Made by a program: the position numbers and the translations under genes
Shown here: one piece after another, positions 1 to 9,497 of the stretch
Numbering within the stretch: position 1 is the stretch's first letter
Layout: every line of letters starts with the position of its first letter
The notes under the pieces: generated by a model
The model's database searches: none
What the model was told of the DNA's origin: nothing
Seen by the model: the letters and a program-made list of their open reading frames with translations, nothing else
Assembly (NCBI GenBank): GCA_021151765.1
Contig: JAGKWR010000001.1
Coordinates: 62,001 to 126,000 of the forward strand
DNA: 64,000 nucleotides
Source: Alphaproteobacteria bacterium
GTDB taxonomy: Bacteria > Pseudomonadota > Alphaproteobacteria > Rickettsiales > UBA1997
Direction: 5' to 3'

Positions 1-836
1 ACTTCGTTAGATTTAGTAAAAAGTGGAGCACCGCTCAATCCGCCAGTTTCAGTTGATTGCGCGCTTTTCAAATTTAAATTACGATCAATTGTGGTATTGG
101 AAATTATCATACCATCAACTTGGTTTTTGATGACGATAGCCGCAATTTTTTCTTGCTCTGCAACAGTCAAATCTGGCGCAACTTTCAGCAATACTGGACG
201 ATTTTTTTGTGTACGATTTTTCAGCTCATTTTTTTTGCTCATAATCGCCGCTAAAAATCCGTCTAAATAATTTTCATTTTGCAAATCACGCAAATTTTTA
301 GTGTTTGGCGATGAAATATTTACCGTAATGTAAGTTGCTTGTTGGTAAAATCTCTCAAGCAGCGGCAGATAATCGTCCAAAGCTTCTTGGGTATCTTTAT
401 TTTTGCCGATATTAATGCCCAAAGGAATTTGAATTTGTCCTGTGATTCGCGCAATATTTTCCGCAAAATTATCCGCTCCTAAATTATTAAAACCTAAACG
501 ATTAATCACCGCGCGATCTTGCTCTAAACGAAAAATTCGTGGCTTGTCGTTGCCAATTTGTGCTTTCGGCGTCACCGTTCCAACTTCAACAAAACCAAAG
601 CCGAATTTTTCCAAAGCCAAAGCAGCTTCTGCATTTTTATCAAAACCCGCTGCCATGCCAATTGGGTTTGCAAAATCAATGTTCCACAACTTTTGTTGCA
701 AATTTTCGTAACGACGATTTAGCGCAAATAAAGTTGCTGTTTTTGGACAAAATTTCAAAAAATTAATTGCGGCATTATGAGCAACTTCGGGATCCATTTT
801 AAAAATTAATGGACGACAAATTTGGTAAAGATTCAT
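1..836 (-). CDS. pyrD: Dihydroorotate dehydrogenase (quinone), class 2, 3' end cut off by window edge
   Basis: Reading the minus strand from an ATG at 836 gives an open frame to the window edge (about 278 codons; the C-terminus lies outside). It oxidises dihydroorotate to orotate in pyrimidine synthesis, feeding electrons to quinone at the inner membrane. Class 2 hallmarks: NPIGMAAGFDKN at about residues 57-68 (FMN site), EVGTVTP at 84-90, and VNISSPNT at 172-179, which carries the catalytic serine of class 2 enzymes. The start overlaps the stop of the upstream membrane-protein gene as ATGA, so the two are probably translationally coupled. Identity is secure; only the missing end is unknown. 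Confidence 0.95.
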   Translation of the reverse strand, partial: MNLYQICRPLIFKMDPEVAHNAAINFLKFCPKTATLFALNRRYENLQQKLWNIDFANPIGMAAGFDKNAEAALALEKFGFGFVEVGTVTPKAQIGNDKPRIFRLEQDRAVINRLGFNNLGADNFAENIARITGQIQIPLGINIGKNKDTQEALDDYLPLLERFYQQATYITVNISSPNTKNLRDLQNENYLDGFLAAIMSKKNELKNRTQKNRPVLLKVAPDLTVAEQEKIAAIVIKNQVDGMIISNTTIDRNLNLKSAQSTETGGLSGAPLFTKSNE

Positions 837-1528
837 GAATTATTTTCGTTATTATTTTCGAGGCGACGTGTGCTTAAGAGCAGTAAACAAGTGCTAATTG
901 CAACGATGATCAAAATTACGTCAGAGGAGCGTTTTAGTAAAAAATTATCAGCCAATTTATCTTTCAATCGCGCTTGTTTTCTTTCATTTACTTCCGCACG
1001 AGCTTGCACTTTATCAACCCACTCATCACCGTCAGTGGTCATTTTTTTGCCTAAATAAAATTTACGCACAGCAATGTGAACAGGATGCGAAGGCAACAAC
1101 ATTGGATTCATAATTATTTCATTTTCACGATCGCCTCTGCGATCAGAAATTTTTTTAGCAATTTCTGGTACATTTTTAGCTATCACGAATAATCCTGTAG
1201 ACAGCATTAGAGTAGGCACTGCAATTACTAAAAATTTTAAGACAAATTCTTTATTGCGGAAATTTAGCGAAAATTTTTCAGCATCCGAAAAAATCTGATT
1301 GTTGTTGGAAATCAAATACAACAAAACCATTGAGTAAGCCACCAACGCCAAAACTATCTCTTTAAAACTTTGATAGCTGGCGATCGACAAACTCAAAAAT
1401 AAGATCAGAACCAAATGCGCTATAATTAGTGTCGTTACAGTTGTGGTGCGGGTTTTGACTAAAAAAATAGCCACAAAACTCAGCACCACAAAAACAAGCG
1501 CGACAATAATTTTAGCGTCAAAGAACAT
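833..1528 (-). CDS. Uncharacterised multi-spanning membrane protein
   Basis: A 231-residue protein I do not recognise. Hydrophobic segments lie at about residues 6-24, 32-51, 58-75, 98-117 and 205-222, so four or five membrane spans. A charged soluble stretch (about 125-200) rich in Arg, Lys, Asp and Glu separates the last span from the rest. It sits 5 nt after dapD and overlaps pyrD by 4 nt, so it is in the hemD-to-pyrD transcription unit. The short hydrophobic N-terminal part is superficially like small subunits of Mrp-type cation antiporters, but no signature supports that and I do not assign it. Confidence 0.7.
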   Translation of the reverse strand: MFFDAKIIVALVFVVLSFVAIFLVKTRTTTVTTLIIAHLVLILFLSLSIASYQSFKEIVLALVAYSMVLLYLISNNNQIFSDAEKFSLNFRNKEFVLKFLVIAVPTLMLSTGLFVIAKNVPEIAKKISDRRGDRENEIIMNPMLLPSHPVHIAVRKFYLGKKMTTDGDEWVDKVQARAEVNERKQARLKDKLADNFLLKRSSDVILIIVAISTCLLLLSTRRLENNNENNS

Positions 1529-1533
1529 GTTTT

Positions 1534-2373
1534 TTAGTCTCTTAACAACTCATTAATTGAGGTTTTTGAACGAGTTTTTTCATCCACTTTTTTAACGATA
1601 ACAGCAGCATAAAGCGAAACATCTTTATTGCCTTTTGTTGAAGCAACATTACCAGGAACAACAACTGAGTAGGCCGGAACGCGACCGTAGAAAATTTCAC
1701 CAGTTTCGCGATCAATAATTTTAGTTGAAGCACCGATGTAAACACCCATCGAAATTACCGAACCTTTTTCCACAATTACACCTTCAGCAATTTCAGAACG
1801 CGCACCGATGAAACAATCATCTTCAATAATTACTGGATTTGCTTGAAGCGGTTCCAAAACACCACCAATTCCAGCGCCGCCAGAAATATGACAATTTTTA
1901 CCAATTTGCGCGCAAGAACCAACAGTTGCCCAAGTATCAACCATCGTGCCTTCATCAACATAAGCACCAAGATTTACAAAAGATGGCAGTAACACGACAC
2001 CTTTCGCGATGTAAGCCGAGTAACGCACCACTGAACCAGGAATAGCGCGGAAACCAGCTTTACGGAAATCTTCTTCTGTCCAATTAGCAAACTTAAGAGG
2101 AACTTTGTCGAAATAAGTTGAAGCATCTCCAGCCAAAGATTGCGACTTGCTTAAGAAATTATCGTTCAAACGGAAAGACAACAAAATCGCTTTTTTGATC
2201 CATTGATTTACTTGCCAAACGCCGTTTTGCTTTTCACAAATTCTGATTTCACCGCGATCAAGCATCGCCATAGTTTGTTCAACTGCTTGACGCACTTCGC
2301 CTTGAGTTTGCAAATTAATTTCTGCGCGATTTTCGAAAGCTTGTTCGATGATTTGTGCTAGATTATTGGTCAT
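1534..2373 (-). CDS. dapD: 2,3,4,5-tetrahydropyridine-2,6-dicarboxylate N-succinyltransferase
   Basis: DapD transfers succinate from succinyl-CoA to tetrahydrodipicolinate in the succinylase branch of the lysine/meso-diaminopimelate pathway, in the cytoplasm. The 279-residue length is usual for the family. The C-terminal half shows the left-handed beta-helix of hexapeptide repeats, with family stretches [20 protein letters not shown] and [20 protein letters not shown]. The start overlaps the end of the HemY-like stub by 11 bp. Together with lysC in this window it implies the cell makes its own DAP for peptidoglycan. No clear Shine-Dalgarno sequence precedes the ATG. Confidence 0.97.
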   Translation of the reverse strand: MTNNLAQIIEQAFENRAEINLQTQGEVRQAVEQTMAMLDRGEIRICEKQNGVWQVNQWIKKAILLSFRLNDNFLSKSQSLAGDASTYFDKVPLKFANWTEEDFRKAGFRAIPGSVVRYSAYIAKGVVLLPSFVNLGAYVDEGTMVDTWATVGSCAQIGKNCHISGGAGIGGVLEPLQANPVIIEDDCFIGARSEIAEGVIVEKGSVISMGVYIGASTKIIDRETGEIFYGRVPAYSVVVPGNVASTKGNKDVSLYAAVIVKKVDEKTRSKTSINELLRD

Positions 2374-2617
2374 TTTTTTTACGTTTTAAAAATTGAGTAA
2401 TTTGAGGAATCTTTACCGATAAAACTTTGGCGCTGAAATATGCTATTGCAAATACGACAACCGTAAAACTTATCGCCAAAAGCAGTGCTGTTAAAATATC
2501 AGTTCTAACTTCGTAACCTAACCATTTTACAATTATTGAACCGTTATTGTCCAAAAGCCAAACTATTGAAGCCGCAATAATTACGGCGATAAAAAGAAAT
2601 CGCAGTGTTTTAAACAT
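2363..2617 (-). CDS. HemY N-terminal-domain protein, lacking the TPR part
   Basis: An 84-residue protein with two membrane spans (about residues 6-22 and 41-63) joined by a short loop containing [13 protein letters not shown]. That loop matches the conserved N-terminus of HemY, where a G-x-V-x-x-x-W-x-G-Y-x-V-x-T pattern sits between two helices. Full HemY proteins are about 400-500 residues and carry TPR repeats; here the frame ends in a basic tail (KRKKNDQ) and runs straight into dapD, with no room for the missing part. The position after hemD and the mitofilin-like gene is the normal place for hemY in alphaproteobacteria. A LapA-like two-helix protein is the alternative reading. Confidence 0.7.
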   Translation of the reverse strand: MFKTLRFLFIAVIIAASIVWLLDNNGSIIVKWLGYEVRTDILTALLLAISFTVVVFAIAYFSAKVLSVKIPQITQFLKRKKNDQ

Positions 2618-2618
2618 A

Positions 2619-3497
2619 CTAGTTGAGGTTTTTTAAGTAGGACAAAATTTCTCCGTCGATTTTTTTCACTTCTGCTGCAGAGTTTAATTCGTTGAGGAAA
2701 TTCACCAAAACTTCATGATAATTTTGATCTAACGTTAACAAGGTTTCCAAAGCTTGATTGTATTTTTCTTCAGCAAGAAATTTTTCCGTCCTAGAAATAA
2801 TTCCATCAACATCGTGTGGATTTTGACCGTCAATTTTACGAATCACCACCAACTTCGAAATATTGTGAATAATTTTGGCAACCAAACCAGTTTCATTTAA
2901 ACTAGATTTTGTTGCGATTATTTCGGGAATTAGTTTGTCGAAGTCGGAAGAAAGCTTGTCGTTGTAAGCAAAACTCTTCAAAGCAATACGCATTTTAGCA
3001 GCTTTTTCCTGCAAGTTTTGATCAGTTGCAGTAACCATTTCGAAGCTTTTTAAAGAGTCTTCGTAAGCTGCACCGCTGAATAATTTTTGACGAAAATCAA
3101 CGTAAATAAAAACTGTTTTAATCAGCTTTTCTTGGCTTTTGTATTTAGTAAATTCAAGGCGCAAACCTTGAGTTTCTTGTTTCAATTCGTTGATTTGTTG
3201 CTGATTACGCAACAACATTTTGTAAATAAATTCCGCACCTTTTTCTTGGATTTCACTAAGCGGAAGATCCGCAAAATTATCATGTGATCCACTCTTATAT
3301 TCTTCAGCCAAGTCGAATATTTCGCTTTCAATATTGTCATATTTACTAACTTCAGAAGTGGCTTTCAGTTTACGCGCTTGTTGAATCTCGAAGTGCCTTA
3401 AACCAAAATATCCGATAAAAAGAACCACAAACAGGATCGCAGTTCTTTTGATAGAAACTTTTTTCTTTTTCGGCAGCTGATTTGGTTGATCAGTCAT
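2619..3497 (-). CDS. Alphaproteobacterial mitofilin (Mic60)-like inner-membrane protein
   Basis: A 292-residue protein with a short basic cytoplasmic N-terminus (KKKKVSIKR), one membrane span at about residues 18-36, a coiled-coil-like region at about 80-125 (NQQQINELKQETQGLRLEF) and a C-terminal helical domain at about 215-292. The C-terminus (KLVVIRKIDGQ, then FLAEEKYNQALETLLTL) follows the pattern of the mitofilin signature in alphaproteobacterial Mic60. In alphaproteobacteria Mic60 genes sit in the heme operon between hemD and hemY, as here, and Mic60 is linked to intracytoplasmic membrane shaping. It overlaps hemD by 8 bp. Assignment rests on architecture, tail pattern and synteny. Confidence 0.7.
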   Translation of the reverse strand: MTDQPNQLPKKKKVSIKRTAILFVVLFIGYFGLRHFEIQQARKLKATSEVSKYDNIESEIFDLAEEYKSGSHDNFADLPLSEIQEKGAEFIYKMLLRNQQQINELKQETQGLRLEFTKYKSQEKLIKTVFIYVDFRQKLFSGAAYEDSLKSFEMVTATDQNLQEKAAKMRIALKSFAYNDKLSSDFDKLIPEIIATKSSLNETGLVAKIIHNISKLVVIRKIDGQNPHDVDGIISRTEKFLAEEKYNQALETLLTLDQNYHEVLVNFLNELNSAAEVKKIDGEILSYLKNLN

Positions 3498-4227
3498 AAA
3501 ATTTTTTCAATAATGGAATTTCTGCAAAAGTAGCACAATTATCAAAACCTTGATTGCGTAACGAAAACAGGATTTTTTCGCTAAAGCACAATATTTTTGA
3601 TGATTGAAAATATTCGAGTAAGTTGTGTTTTTTTACCAACTCACAAAAGTGACGAGCGCTATTTTTAGAGTAAAGTAATACAAAATCAAAGTGAAGATTT
3701 TGCTTAATTTGGTTTAAAAATTCTGCTGAAAAACTTCTTTCCTCAACAATACGGTAAGAAGGAATTTTTTCCACTCTCAAGCCATGAATCTCAAGTTCAC
3801 GTTTGAAATCTAGCGTGACAAACTCACCACAAAAATAAAGCAGCTCGGGGAATTTTTTTTGCATCAACTCTTCATCAGCAAGAATCAAATTTTTTAAATC
3901 TTCCGCTGAACTATTTTCAGCAATACAAACATTTTCAAAACCATTGTTGAGAAAAATTTCCGCTGTTTTTTTACCAACGGCAAAAACTTTCACATCTTTA
4001 GTTAAACCAAAAATATCAATCGCGTCAAAAGCAACTTCTGCAGCATTACCGCTGGTTAAAATAATCGCCTCAACTTTGCGTTTCGACAAACTTTCTAAAT
4101 ATTCTTTATTCGCTTTTTGTACCCTAAAAGTTGGTTCAACCACAACATTAAAATCGTTTTCTTCCAAGTGGCTGACGATTCTCTGAGCCTGGTCGCGTGG
4201 CCTAGTTATAAGTATAGTTTTCTTCAT
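3490..4227 (-). CDS. hemD: Uroporphyrinogen-III synthase
   Basis: HemD cyclises hydroxymethylbilane to uroporphyrinogen III, the substrate of HemE (also in this window, near 59 kb). The 245-residue protein starts [11 protein letters not shown], the usual N-terminus of the family, and has the two-lobed alpha/beta pattern with [15 protein letters not shown] near residue 60 and [15 protein letters not shown] near 180. This fast-evolving family is identified mostly by such landmarks. It heads the minus-strand run hemD, Mic60-like, HemY stub, dapD, membrane protein, pyrD, and is divergent from sucC across about 150 bp. Confidence 0.9.
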   Translation of the reverse strand: MKKTILITRPRDQAQRIVSHLEENDFNVVVEPTFRVQKANKEYLESLSKRKVEAIILTSGNAAEVAFDAIDIFGLTKDVKVFAVGKKTAEIFLNNGFENVCIAENSSAEDLKNLILADEELMQKKFPELLYFCGEFVTLDFKRELEIHGLRVEKIPSYRIVEERSFSAEFLNQIKQNLHFDFVLLYSKNSARHFCELVKKHNLLEYFQSSKILCFSEKILFSLRNQGFDNCATFAEIPLLKKFYD

Positions 4228-4380
4228 AAGATTTATCCGGAAAATTTTATTGCCATGTTAAAAAGCAAACTTATTGTGCCCGCCCTTCTCTTTGCAAAGA
4301 CTTATGCACAAAATCTCTCAAAAAAGAGTAAGCTGTCACAAGTTTTTAAAGATCAAATCAAAACACAATTCAAAAATAAC

Positions 4381-5550
4381 ATGAATATTCATGAGTATCA
4401 GGCTAAAGCCCTGCTTAAAAAATTCGGCGTTAATGTTCCTGAAGGCCATGCCGCTTTCGATGTTCCATCTGCTGTTGAAGCTGCAAAATTGCTTGAAGCT
4501 GCTGGTAACAAAGTTTTTGTAGTTAAAGCACAAATCCACGCTGGTGGTCGCGGTAAAGGCGGTGGCGTTAAAGTTGTAAAATCAGTTGAAGAAGTTAGAG
4601 AAAAAGCAGCTCAAATTTTAGGCATGACTTTGGTTACTCATCAAACTGGTCCTGAAGGTCGTTTGGTCAAAAGACTTTATGTAGAAGCTGGTTCAAACAT
4701 TAAAAAAGAATATTACCTTTCTGCAATCGTTGATCGCAAAGCTAAAACTATCGTATTCATGGCTTCTACGGAAGGCGGTATGGATATCGAAGAAGTTGCT
4801 GAACACACTCCAGAAAAAATTGTCACTGTTACTGTTGATATCGCTGCTGGAATCCAAGCTTTCCATACTCGTAAAGTTGGTTTCGCTTTAGGTTTCTCTG
4901 GCGACACTTTGAAAAAATTCAGCAAATTGATGATCTCATTGTACAACGCTTTCGTTGCTACTGATGCTGCTCAAATCGAAATCAACCCATTGGTTGAAAC
5001 TGCTGAAGGCGAAATTTTCGCTTTAGATGCTAAATTCGGTTTCGACGACAACGCTTTATACCGTCATGATGATCTTCGCGAATTACGCGATTTAGACGAA
5101 GAAGAACCTTTGGAAATCGAAGCTTCTAAATACGATCTAAACTACGTTAAAATGGACGGAAAAATCGGTTGTATGGTTAACGGTGCTGGTTTGGCGATGG
5201 CTACTATGGACATCATTAAACTTTATGGTTCATCTCCAGCAAACTTCTTAGACGTTGGTGGTGGTGCTACTCGTGAAAAAGTTACTGCAGCATTTAAAAT
5301 CATTTTGTCTGATCCAAACGTTGAGGGAATTTTGGTTAATATTTTCGGCGGAATCATGCGTTGCGACATCATCGCTAACGGTATTTTGGAAGCTGCAAAA
5401 GAAGTTAATTTAAACGTTCCGTTGGTAGTTCGTCTTGAAGGAACCAACGTTGAATTGGGTAAAGAAATTTTAGCTAAATCTGGTCTAAATATCATTTCAG
5501 CTAGCGATTTAGCTGATGCCGCACAAAAAATTGTTGCCGCTGTAAAATAA
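4381..5550 (+). CDS. sucC: Succinyl-CoA synthetase, beta subunit
   Basis: SucC carries the nucleotide-binding half of succinyl-CoA synthetase, making ATP or GTP in the TCA cycle. The open frame extends upstream to 4117, but the family N-terminus [12 protein letters not shown] begins at 4381, giving 389 residues, the normal length. The ATP-grasp region includes [15 protein letters not shown]; the C-terminal CoA-ligase domain includes [13 protein letters not shown] and [10 protein letters not shown]. sucD follows after 24 nt. No Shine-Dalgarno sequence is visible; the leader is A-rich. In Rickettsiales-like bacteria this step is a useful ATP source when host glutamate feeds the cycle. Confidence 0.97.
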   Translation: MNIHEYQAKALLKKFGVNVPEGHAAFDVPSAVEAAKLLEAAGNKVFVVKAQIHAGGRGKGGGVKVVKSVEEVREKAAQILGMTLVTHQTGPEGRLVKRLYVEAGSNIKKEYYLSAIVDRKAKTIVFMASTEGGMDIEEVAEHTPEKIVTVTVDIAAGIQAFHTRKVGFALGFSGDTLKKFSKLMISLYNAFVATDAAQIEINPLVETAEGEIFALDAKFGFDDNALYRHDDLRELRDLDEEEPLEIEASKYDLNYVKMDGKIGCMVNGAGLAMATMDIIKLYGSSPANFLDVGGGATREKVTAAFKIILSDPNVEGILVNIFGGIMRCDIIANGILEAAKEVNLNVPLVVRLEGTNVELGKEILAKSGLNIISASDLADAAQKIVAAVK

Positions 5551-5574
5551 TTTCAAACTAAACAAATTTAAAAA

Positions 5575-6459
5575 ATGTCAGTTTTAGTAAATAAAAATAC
5601 CAAAGTTATCTGCCAAGGATTCACTGGATCTCAAGGCACTTTCCACTCTGAACAAGCTGCCGCTTACGGCACTCAAATGGTTGGTGGTGTTACTCCAGGA
5701 AAAGGCGGAACTACTCACCTTGGATTACCAGTTTTCGACACAGTGTTTGACGCTCGTAAAAAAACTGATGCCAATGCTTCAGTAATTTACGTTCCACCTC
5801 CATTCGCAGCTGATGCGATTTTGGAAGCTATCGACGCAGAAATCGAATTGATCGTCTGTATCACTGAAGGAATTCCTGTTTTAGACATGGTTAAAGTTAA
5901 AAAAGCTTTGAGCGGTTCTAAATCAAGATTGATCGGACCAAACTGCCCAGGAATTATCACTCCAGAAGAGTGCAAAATCGGTATCATGCCTGGTCACATC
6001 CACAAAAAAGGTTCAATCGGTATTGTTTCTCGTTCAGGAACTTTGACTTACGAAGCAGTTCACCAAACTACTAAAGCTGGTTTAGGACAAACTACTTGTA
6101 TCGGTATCGGTGGCGATCCAGTTAACGGAACGAACTTTATCGACTGTTTAGACATGTTCTTGTCTGATCCTGAAACTCAAGCCATGATCATGATTGGTGA
6201 AATCGGTGGCTCTGATGAAGAAGAAGCTGCTGAGTTCTTGAAAGCTGAAGCGAAAAAAGGTCGCAGCAAACCTTGCGTTGGTTTCATCGCTGGTCGTACA
6301 GCTCCTAAAGGCCGTAGAATGGGTCACGCTGGTGCCATCATTTCTGGTGGTAAAGGCGGTGCTGAAGACAAAATCGAGGCTATGAAATCAGCTGGAATCG
6401 CCGTTTCTGACAGCCCTGCTGCTCTTGGCGAAACTATGCTAAAATTGCTAAATAAGTAA
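5575..6459 (+). CDS. sucD: Succinyl-CoA synthetase, alpha subunit
   Basis: SucD binds CoA and carries the histidine phosphorylated during the reaction. The 294-residue length is usual. The CoA-binding Rossmann start ([19 protein letters not shown]) and the phospho-histidine site MGHAGAI, with His at about residue 251, are intact. It forms an operon with sucC. A 10-bp stem inverted repeat follows at 6463-6489. Codon use resembles sucC and recA, consistent with good expression. Confidence 0.97.
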   Translation: MSVLVNKNTKVICQGFTGSQGTFHSEQAAAYGTQMVGGVTPGKGGTTHLGLPVFDTVFDARKKTDANASVIYVPPPFAADAILEAIDAEIELIVCITEGIPVLDMVKVKKALSGSKSRLIGPNCPGIITPEECKIGIMPGHIHKKGSIGIVSRSGTLTYEAVHQTTKAGLGQTTCIGIGGDPVNGTNFIDCLDMFLSDPETQAMIMIGEIGGSDEEEAAEFLKAEAKKGRSKPCVGFIAGRTAPKGRRMGHAGAIISGGKGGAEDKIEAMKSAGIAVSDSPAALGETMLKLLNK

Positions 6460-6462
6460 TTC

Positions 6463-6489
6463 TTTGAGGCGATGTAGAATCGCCTCAAA
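6463..6489 (+). terminator. Hairpin after sucD
   Basis: TTTGAGGCGA (6463-6472) and TCGCCTCAAA (6480-6489) form a perfect 10-bp stem around a 7-nt loop, directly after the sucD stop. No T-run follows, so it may be a 3'-end stabiliser or a weak terminator that lets part of the transcription reach recA rather than a classical Rho-independent terminator. Confidence 0.5.
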
Positions 6490-6518
6490 TTCAAACACCA
6501 CAAAAAATAGGAGAAAAT

Positions 6519-7571
6519 ATGGAAGATCGTAAAAAAGCTTTAGAAGCTGCATTATCACAAATCGACAAACAATTTGGTAAAGGCTCAGCAATGAAATTTG
6601 GCACCAAGCCAATTTCTGATATCGAAGTTATCCCAAGCGGATCACTTGCTCTTGACCTTGCTTTAGGGGTTGGCGGATACCCTCGTGGCCGTATCATTGA
6701 AATCTACGGACCAGAATCTTCAGGCAAAACTACATTGACATTACACGCAATTGCTGAAGCACAAAAAGCCGGCTTATCTTGCGCTTTCATTGACGCTGAA
6801 CATGCTTTTGATCCATCTTACGCCAAAAATTTAGGCATCAATTTAGATGATATGATCATTTCACAACCGGACAACGGTGAAGCTGCATTAGAAATTGCCG
6901 ACACTTTAGTTCGTTCTGGCGCAGTTGACTTAATCATCATCGACTCTGTTGCGGCTTTGGTTCCACAAGTTGAACTTGAAGGTGGCATGGGTGATAATCA
7001 AATGGGGCTTCAAGCTCGTTTGATGAGCAAAGCCTTGAGAAAATTGACTTCTACAGTTTCAAAAACCAACGCTACCGTAATTTTCATCAACCAAATTCGT
7101 ATGAAAATTGGTGTGATGTTTGGTTCTCCTGAAACTACAACTGGTGGTAACGCTTTAAAATTTTACGCTTCTGTGCGTTTAGATATTCGTCGCGGCACAG
7201 CAATCAAAGACCAGGAAGAAGTTTTGGGTAACGAAACCAAAGTTAAAGTCGTGAAAAATAAAGTTGCTCCACCTTTCAAAACCGCAGATTTCGAAATTAT
7301 CTACGGCGAAGGCGTTTCTCGCGTTGGTGAAGTTATCGACTTAGCTGTCAAATATGAAATTTTAGAAAAATCTGGCTCTTGGTATGCCTACAAAGGCAGC
7401 AAAATCGGCCAAGGCAAAGAAAACACTAAAAATTATTTGAAAGAAAATCCAAAAATTGCTGAAGAAGTTGAAAATGCCATTCGTGAAAAACTTGGCGTTG
7501 CAAAAGCAAAAAAGTCATCAGCAAAATCTGAAGAAAATATTTCTGAAAAGAAACGTAAATCTTCTGAATAA
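6519..7571 (+). CDS. recA: Recombinase A
   Basis: RecA forms filaments on single-stranded DNA for homologous recombination and would trigger LexA cleavage if an SOS system exists. The 350-residue protein has Walker [10 protein letters not shown] at residues 64-72, [13 protein letters not shown] (Walker B) near 140, and the DNA-binding loop stretches [14 protein letters not shown] and [19 protein letters not shown]. The C-terminus is a lysine- and serine-rich tail ([19 protein letters not shown]), unlike the acidic tail of E. coli RecA. The start is set by a Shine-Dalgarno-like TAGGAG 6-10 nt upstream, one of the few clear ones in the window. I see no obvious LexA operator. Confidence 0.98.
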   Translation: MEDRKKALEAALSQIDKQFGKGSAMKFGTKPISDIEVIPSGSLALDLALGVGGYPRGRIIEIYGPESSGKTTLTLHAIAEAQKAGLSCAFIDAEHAFDPSYAKNLGINLDDMIISQPDNGEAALEIADTLVRSGAVDLIIIDSVAALVPQVELEGGMGDNQMGLQARLMSKALRKLTSTVSKTNATVIFINQIRMKIGVMFGSPETTTGGNALKFYASVRLDIRRGTAIKDQEEVLGNETKVKVVKNKVAPPFKTADFEIIYGEGVSRVGEVIDLAVKYEILEKSGSWYAYKGSKIGQGKENTKNYLKENPKIAEEVENAIREKLGVAKAKKSSAKSEENISEKKRKSSE

Positions 7572-7587
7572 AAAAGTTGCTCTGTCA

Positions 7588-7614
7588 GAAAGTCGGTTTA
7601 AAGTGCCGACTTTC
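7588..7614 (+). terminator. Hairpin after recA
   Basis: GAAAGTCGG (7588-7596) and CCGACTTTC (7606-7614) form a perfect 9-bp stem with a 9-nt loop, 17 nt past the recA stop. The tail CGACTTAC is not a T-run, so this is a likely 3'-end structure but a weak intrinsic terminator. Confidence 0.5.
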
Positions 7615-7684
7615 CGACTTACACCAAAAAATTTCACCAAACCCAAATTAGTCGCATCCACAGCAACTAATTCTCTCATACATT

Positions 7685-7761
7685 GCACCCGTAGCTCAAC
7701 TGGATAGAGTATCTGACTACGGATCAGAAGGTTAGAGGTTCGAATCCTCTCGGGTGCGCCA
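7685..7761 (+). tRNA. tRNA-Arg (anticodon ACG)
   Basis: A 77-nt cloverleaf including an encoded CCA. The acceptor arm pairs GCACCCG with CGGGTGC, the anticodon arm is TCTGA / TCAGA with loop CTACGGA (anticodon ACG), and the T arm is AGAGG-TTCGAAT-CCTCT. With adenosine 34 edited to inosine it would read CGU, CGC and CGA. It lies between recA and the convergent oxygenase gene. Confidence 0.97.
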
Positions 7762-7811
7762 CTATTAATTTCCTTAATTTTTGTTATAACAGCTTCGCTT
7801 GCTTGAGTTGG

Positions 7812-8816
7812 CTATCTTTGGCTTTGATTGTTGGCGCCTAATAAAAAGCTACTTTTAACAATTTTTTGTTCATCTTCAGGAACGTAAGAAGCGAAATAAA
7901 CATCGCGTATTTCAGGGGTGAAACCTGGTAATTTTTCGTGTAACAATTCACGGTTTTTGAGCAAAACTATACTTCCACTTTTAATTCTTAATTTTTCTCG
8001 ATCATCGGATTTCATAGCTTCCAAGACAACTTCGTGAAGTTCGTTCAAAGCTAAATTAATTTCATTATCACTAACATCTGTCTTTTCAGAATCATAAACC
8101 AAAGACTTTCTCATATCGTAAGAAAAGTTAGCTTTCAAAATACCGTTGTGGTCGCGATATAAAATTGGCTGAGAAAAGTTAGAAAAATTATTAATACCAG
8201 AAATATCGCCTTCTGCATAACCAAAGATTGATTGCTCAAGAATTGATTTCGAGCTTGCTGCTAATTTCGAGTATAATTTTTCCAAATCATACAAAGTAGT
8301 GATCCCATCACCATTTGCCGCAATACCACCCAAAATTGTTACTGCCACGTTGATATTAAAGCGCGCACCATCTGTATGAGGCCTTGAAGGCGATAAAACA
8401 CCAGTTTCAGTAATTCTGCCTTCACTACTTTTTATTAATCGATCATCAACCAAACCGATTAGAAGATCAGATAACATTTTCAGGGCGTCTGGATTAGTTG
8501 AGGTATTTTCAATAATTAAAAACTTGTTACCTTGTTCTTTAAACTCCGATAAAACTTCTAAAAAATTTTGCGCTTCTTGGGCATCTTCACCTAAAAAGTT
8601 TTTAAAAGTTTTTAGCATGGTTTTAGAACCTTTCTTAATCAGCGTCGAAGAAGGTAATAATGTAGGATTCTGTTCTAAATATTGTTCAACATTGTGGCGT
8701 AAACGTTGTGGTATTTGAGTTTGGAGACCGGAAATCAAACGAATTTGCAAAAAGTTATTTCCTAATTCACTGAATTGTTTTCCAGAATTGGATAAATTTT
8801 TTACAACTCGAAACAT
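7812..8816 (-). CDS. Probable Fe(II)/2-oxoglutarate-dependent oxygenase (TauD/clavaminate-synthase-like fold)
   Basis: A 334-residue protein of unknown substrate. The second half carries the metal triad of this superfamily: His147-x-Asp149 in RPHTDGARFNIN, His293 in LLHEKLPGF, and a 2-oxoglutarate-type arginine at Arg304 in EIRDVYFASYVP. Between them are GDGITTLYDLEKL near 169-181 and KSGSIVLLKNRELLH, as in TauD-like enzymes. The first 140 residues are helical and match nothing I know. It is directly downstream of rnc; AGGAG within the end of rnc is its ribosome site. Such genes are unusual behind rnc, so this looks like an accessory insertion. The C-terminus ends NNQSQR. Confidence 0.6.
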   Translation of the reverse strand: MFRVVKNLSNSGKQFSELGNNFLQIRLISGLQTQIPQRLRHNVEQYLEQNPTLLPSSTLIKKGSKTMLKTFKNFLGEDAQEAQNFLEVLSEFKEQGNKFLIIENTSTNPDALKMLSDLLIGLVDDRLIKSSEGRITETGVLSPSRPHTDGARFNINVAVTILGGIAANGDGITTLYDLEKLYSKLAASSKSILEQSIFGYAEGDISGINNFSNFSQPILYRDHNGILKANFSYDMRKSLVYDSEKTDVSDNEINLALNELHEVVLEAMKSDDREKLRIKSGSIVLLKNRELLHEKLPGFTPEIRDVYFASYVPEDEQKIVKSSFLLGANNQSQR

Positions 8817-9497
8817 TTAAATTTCTCCTAAAAATTGTAGCGCAACTTTCGCCACTTCTTTTTGCGCCTCTTTTTTTGATTTGCCTTCGGCGCTAAATTC
8901 TAATTTCATCTCAGATATTTTAACTACTGAAATAAAGATTGGAGCGTGATCAGAACCTCCACTTTTTGCAGTAAAATATTCCGGCAATTGTTTTGTTTTC
9001 AGCTGAACTATTTCCTGCAAATGAGAAACCGGATCTTTTGGCGGCGCAGTATCTTTATCTAAATATTCATTCCAAAATTTCATGACAAAACTCTTCGCAG
9101 TTAGAAAGTTTGAATCGAGATAAATAGCGCCGATCAGGGCTTCAAGTGAGTTTTCTAAATTACGTTTGTTAGTGGTTCCGCCCAAATTTTTTTCACCTTT
9201 ACTAACTTTAATAACACGATCTAAACCAATTTTCAGAGCGATATCTGACAAAGTTTCACCAGAAACCAAAACGGCCTGACGTTTTGATAAGTCACCTTCC
9301 GCTTCGTTTTTGTATTTATGAAACAAAAACTCACCGATGATTAACGACAAAACCTTATCTCCAAGAAACTCTAATCTTTGATAATTTGGCTTAGTTTTAT
9401 CTTCTTTTGACAAGCTTGGATGTGTCAAAGCTTCCACTAAAAGATCGGTATTAACGAAATTATAATTAATATTTTGACAAAAATTTTTGATTTCCAT
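8817..9497 (-). CDS. rnc: Ribonuclease III
   Basis: RNase III cleaves double-stranded RNA in rRNA processing and mRNA decay. The 226-residue protein has the signature RLEFLGDKVL at 41-50 (acidic Glu43 and Asp47), a second acidic stretch ENSLEALIGAIYLD near 115-128, and a C-terminal dsRNA-binding domain ending KSKKEAQKEVAKVALQFL. The residue aligned with E. coli Asp114 appears to be Asn here; Glu119 is kept. The start touches the stop of the MerR gene, and the next gene begins one base after its stop. Confidence 0.96.
   Translation of the reverse strand: MEIKNFCQNINYNFVNTDLLVEALTHPSLSKEDKTKPNYQRLEFLGDKVLSLIIGEFLFHKYKNEAEGDLSKRQAVLVSGETLSDIALKIGLDRVIKVSKGEKNLGGTTNKRNLENSLEALIGAIYLDSNFLTAKSFVMKFWNEYLDKDTAPPKDPVSHLQEIVQLKTKQLPEYFTAKSGGSDHAPIFISVVKISEMKLEFSAEGKSKKEAQKEVAKVALQFLGEI

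Noticed and set aside
4302..4310. Perfect DnaA box TTATGCACA upstream of sucC
   Set aside because: A 9-mer with one free base is expected several times by chance in 64 kb of this composition; it stands alone with no cluster and no origin-like neighbours.
4117..4380. Upstream extension of the sucC frame (88 extra codons)
   Set aside because: It runs through the hemD-sucC promoter region and into hemD; family proteins start at [12 protein letters not shown] (4381).
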